A stretch of 6,460 bases of DNA from Candidatus Gastranaerophilales bacterium (lineage in GTDB: Bacteria > Cyanobacteriota > Vampirovibrionia > Gastranaerophilales > Gastranaerophilaceae): positions 1-6,460 of the forward strand of contig CALVER010000085.1 in the NCBI GenBank assembly GCA_944326625.1, written 5' to 3'. This document shows, in pieces, positions 4,435 to 6,460 of this stretch (position 1 is the stretch's first letter; every line of letters starts with the position of its first letter). A program made the position numbers and the translations under genes. The notes beneath the pieces are model-generated. The model did no database searches, had not been told where the DNA came from, and saw nothing but the letters and a program-made list of their open reading frames with translations.

Positions 4435-5571
4435 ATGCACGATTTTGTTTTAAAAGAAATTGTAACGGATGATTTGGAAAAAGAGCTTTCCTCTGTCGGG
4501 TTTGACAAATCCTATATCAAAAAAGCCCGCGGCAAATTCGTTTATAAAAATATAAAAATTTTCGATCTGACCCCTGCGCAGGCAAATATTTTGAAACAAA
4601 CGGCGTTATCTGTGGGCGCTGATTGCGCAACTCACAGGGAAACCATTACCGCTAAGGTCGAAAAAACCGACTGTATTCTGGGCGGCAGCCTTTCTCAAAT
4701 CGAAAAAATTGCCGGAAAGCTTGCCTGTCAGCCTTTCGGACTTAAGAAATTAGGCGAAATGCTTCTGCAAAGACACGAAAAAAAACTCGACGGGTGCAAA
4801 ATTGTCGGGATTTTAAACCTTACGACTAATTCATTTTCCGACGGCGGTGAGTTTTACGAATTTGATAAAGCAGTTGAACATTTAAACGAAATGATAAACG
4901 ACGGCGCAGGTGTTATTGATATTGGCGCGGAATCCACAAAACCCTATTCCGAACCTGTATCTGACGCAGAACAGCTCTCAAAACTCGTGCCGCTTTTGGA
5001 ATATATTAAGGAAAACAATATTAAAATTCCTGTAAGTATTGATACCAGGAGTTCAGCGGTTGCGCGGAAGTGTCTTGAACTCGGCGCGGATATTATTAAT
5101 GACGTGTCAGGTTTTGACTATGATGAAAAAATGCCGGAGGTTATTGCTGAATTTAATGCCAAAGTTATTATTCAGCACTCAAAAGGCACCCCTCAAAATA
5201 TGCAGGACAAACCGGTTTACTCTAATCTTATGGACGAAATTTATCTCGGGTTGAAAAATAAGATGGATATTGCCGTTTCAAAAGGAATAAAACGCGAGAA
5301 TATCATTGTAGACCCCGGTATAGGCTTTGGCAAAACCCGTGAGGATAATTTTGAAATTATAGAACTAATTGAGGAATTGTATGGACTTGGCTGTCCTGTT
5401 ATGCTCGGGATTTCCCGCAAAAGTCTTTTGAATATGCCGGATGAAGATAATTTTACAAAAGATATTTTTACACTGGCTTTGAATGCTGTTGCTATAAATA
5501 AAAAAGTGGACTACATCCGAGTCCACAATGTTAAATTACATAGAAAATTTTTGGATATTTTTAATACTTAA
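4435..5571 (+). CDS. folP: Dihydropteroate synthase with N-terminal extension domain
   Basis: Cytosolic folate-pathway enzyme joining p-aminobenzoate to 6-hydroxymethyl-dihydropterin pyrophosphate; it is the sulfonamide target. At 378 aa it exceeds the classical ~280 aa. Residues 1-115 are an added domain with NILKQTALSVGADCATHRE and QPFGLKKLGEMLL, a type I know from clostridial and other long DHPS proteins. Residues 122-378 are the TIM barrel: GILNLTTNSFSDGG (125-138), DIGAESTKP (162-170), SIDTR (201-205), INDVSG (221-226), HSKGTPQNMQ (248-257), DPGIGFGKT (293-301), GISRKS (325-330) and the C-terminal RVHN (R362, H364). Odd points are TTN instead of the usual TPD in the first motif, and Lys in place of Arg in ESTRP. 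Key residues otherwise remain, so it is probably active. The stop lies 11 bases inside apt on the other strand. Confidence 0.95.
   Translation: MHDFVLKEIVTDDLEKELSSVGFDKSYIKKARGKFVYKNIKIFDLTPAQANILKQTALSVGADCATHRETITAKVEKTDCILGGSLSQIEKIAGKLACQPFGLKKLGEMLLQRHEKKLDGCKIVGILNLTTNSFSDGGEFYEFDKAVEHLNEMINDGAGVIDIGAESTKPYSEPVSDAEQLSKLVPLLEYIKENNIKIPVSIDTRSSAVARKCLELGADIINDVSGFDYDEKMPEVIAEFNAKVIIQHSKGTPQNMQDKPVYSNLMDEIYLGLKNKMDIAVSKGIKRENIIVDPGIGFGKTREDNFEIIELIEELYGLGCPVMLGISRKSLLNMPDEDNFTKDIFTLALNAVAINKKVDYIRVHNVKLHRKFLDIFNT
5500..5526 (-). terminator. Intrinsic terminator of the apt operon, inside folP
   Basis: On the minus strand GTGGACT and AGTCCAC form a perfect 7-bp stem with a 7-base loop, followed directly by six T residues (5505 down to 5500) and more AT-rich DNA. 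It lies 34 bases after the apt stop codon, the right place for a rho-independent terminator. On the plus strand the hairpin has no T-run after it, so it should act only on the apt transcript. The same bases encode VDYIRVH of folP, including its conserved R362 and H364. Confidence 0.65.
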
Positions 5572-6097
5572 GCATTGAAACGATTTTCAAGTCTTTGTCA
5601 AATTTGTCGCGGCCTTTCAAATCTTCAAGTTCAATCAAAAATGCTATACCGACAAGATTACCGCCTGTTTTGTTGATAAGTTTGCAGGCAGCTTCCGCTG
5701 TTCCGCCCGTTGCGAGTAAATCGTCCACAATTAAAACATTGTCGCCTTCTTTTATGGCGTCAGTGTGAATTTCGATTTTGTCAGTGCCGTATTCAAGCTG
5801 GTATTCCTGACTTATGGTTTCGGCAGGAAGTTTATTAGGCTTTCTGATAGGTACAAATCCCGCATTAAGCTTGTATGCCATAGGCATGCCGAAAATAAAT
5901 CCGCGGCTTTCAATCCCCGCAATGTAATCAATTTTTACGTCTTTGAATTGGTCGCAAAGATAGTCTATCATTTCTCTTAAAACTTCCGGCTCTTTTAATG
6001 CCGTTGTAATATCGCGAAAGATTATCCCTTTTTTCGGAAAATCATTGACTGAGCGGATTTTACTTTTTACATTTGCTACTACATCGGTTGTGTTCAT
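5561..6097 (-). CDS. apt: Adenine phosphoribosyltransferase
   Basis: Cytosolic purine-salvage enzyme: adenine plus PRPP gives AMP and pyrophosphate. It is 178 aa, close to the usual 170-180. It opens with the family's IRSVNDFPKKGIIFRDIT (residues 14-31), then GIESRGFIFG (61-70), VPIRKPNKLPAETISQEYQLEYG (82-104), where RKP.KLP is the APT signature, and the PRPP-binding loop VLIVDDLLATGGT (121-133) with its two Asp residues. The ATG has a Shine-Dalgarno, TAGGAGAAA on the minus strand, that overlaps the stop of the upstream membrane gene 12 bases away, so the two are co-transcribed and probably translationally coupled. Its last 11 bases overlap the end of folP, and its probable terminator lies inside folP. 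Confidence 0.96.
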   Translation of the reverse strand: MNTTDVVANVKSKIRSVNDFPKKGIIFRDITTALKEPEVLREMIDYLCDQFKDVKIDYIAGIESRGFIFGMPMAYKLNAGFVPIRKPNKLPAETISQEYQLEYGTDKIEIHTDAIKEGDNVLIVDDLLATGGTAEAACKLINKTGGNLVGIAFLIELEDLKGRDKFDKDLKIVSMLKY

Positions 6098-6109
6098 TTA
6101 TAATTTCTC

Positions 6110-6460
6110 CTATTTCGTTAGTAATAATTTTTTCAATTCTTCTTTTGCAAGTCTGATTTTTTCTTTTGCCTTTTGAATGGCGTGTTCTCTTTGTACAAGT
6201 CCGTGTGCGGTTTTGCCCCAGTTCATGTCTTTTTTCATAAAAAGAATTTTAAACCCGATAAATAAAACAAGCGGGAACCAGATTAAGAAAAGGTAAATAG
6301 TGGTTTCAAAAGCCTGGTTAAAAGCGTCAAGTCTTGACATATTGTCATATCTTCTTAAGCTGTATCTGGCAGCAGTGAAAAACCCTATACCGATTACGCA
6401 GCCGATAATTATTGATGAAAAAAGCATATGCGGCGGCGCGTCTTTTGCAAGGATTTTGAA
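6110..6460 (-). CDS. C-terminal part of a membrane protein, possibly family 2 glycosyltransferase (partial)
   Basis: The reading frame stays open past the first ATG (6427) to the window edge, adding FKILADKAPPH before it, and that ATG has no Shine-Dalgarno. I therefore treat the gene as cut at the window end rather than a 105-aa protein. Two hydrophobic segments are visible, MLFSSIIIGCVIGIGFFTA and TIYLFLIWFPLVLFIGFKILF, separated by a basic loop (RYSLRRYDNMSRLD). They are followed by MNWGKTAHG and a highly charged helix, probably coiled coil (REHAIQKAKEKIRLAKEELKKLL). A W-x-K-T-x-H-G motif after the last membrane helix recalls the C-termini of processive family 2 glycosyltransferases of the cellulose/hyaluronan-synthase type. 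The catalytic domain would lie outside the window, so this is a guess. It precedes apt by 12 bases in the same operon. Confidence 0.6.
   Translation of the reverse strand, partial: FKILAKDAPPHMLFSSIIIGCVIGIGFFTAARYSLRRYDNMSRLDAFNQAFETTIYLFLIWFPLVLFIGFKILFMKKDMNWGKTAHGLVQREHAIQKAKEKIRLAKEELKKLLLTK

Noticed and set aside
5575..5590. TTGAAA/TTTCAA inverted repeat as a folP terminator
   Set aside because: Six AT-rich pairs with no following T-run; too weak to support termination.
6425..6427. ATG as the true start of a 105-aa protein
   Set aside because: No Shine-Dalgarno precedes it and the frame stays open to the window edge, with protein-like sequence, so the gene is more likely truncated.

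Overview
This is a low-GC bacterial window that reads cleanly in the standard bacterial code. Most likely it comes from a gut Gastranaerophilales/Vampirovibrionia ('Melainabacteria') relative. That placement is an inference: it rests on base composition and on the short N-terminal tags of the LSVxx(I/V)xF type in the 3262-4393 pair, which I associate with this lineage. A Firmicutes-like origin cannot be excluded from the sequence alone.

Layout, left to right. (1) A minus-strand pair: cytidine deaminase (cdd) followed by a 72-aa zinc-ribbon-like protein, joined by a TAATG stop/start overlap. (2) Divergent from it, a 264-aa exported protein of unknown function whose extended -10 box lies so close to the ATG that the mRNA is probably leaderless. 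It overlaps tail to tail by 4 bases with a minus-strand gene for a 93-aa exported, Gln/Asn/Pro-rich protein. (3) A 280-base divergent intergenic region holding a ~150-bp imperfect palindrome that looks like a MITE, with a possible 7-bp target duplication, then a good promoter. (4) A plus-strand operon of a 56-aa zinc-ribbon protein (2042-2212) and a YhcC/YtqA-type radical SAM protein. (5) A two-gene cassette (3262-4393) of unrecognised Lys- and Gly-rich proteins that appear to be divergent paralogues. (6) folP, a dihydropteroate synthase with an extra N-terminal domain, again with a leaderless-type promoter. It overlaps tail to tail by 11 bases with apt. (7) On the minus strand, apt lies downstream of a membrane protein cut by the window edge, possibly the C-terminus of a family 2 glycosyltransferase. 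The probable terminator of that operon sits inside the 3' coding part of folP.

The recognisable enzymes are housekeeping: pyrimidine salvage (cdd), purine salvage (apt), folate synthesis (folP) and a radical SAM enzyme probably acting in tRNA modification. The most interesting material is the tagged paralogous pair, the two matching leaderless promoters, the MITE-like element, and the terminator hairpin that coincides with active-site codons of folP. I saw no CRISPR array, tRNA, rRNA or intact insertion sequence.
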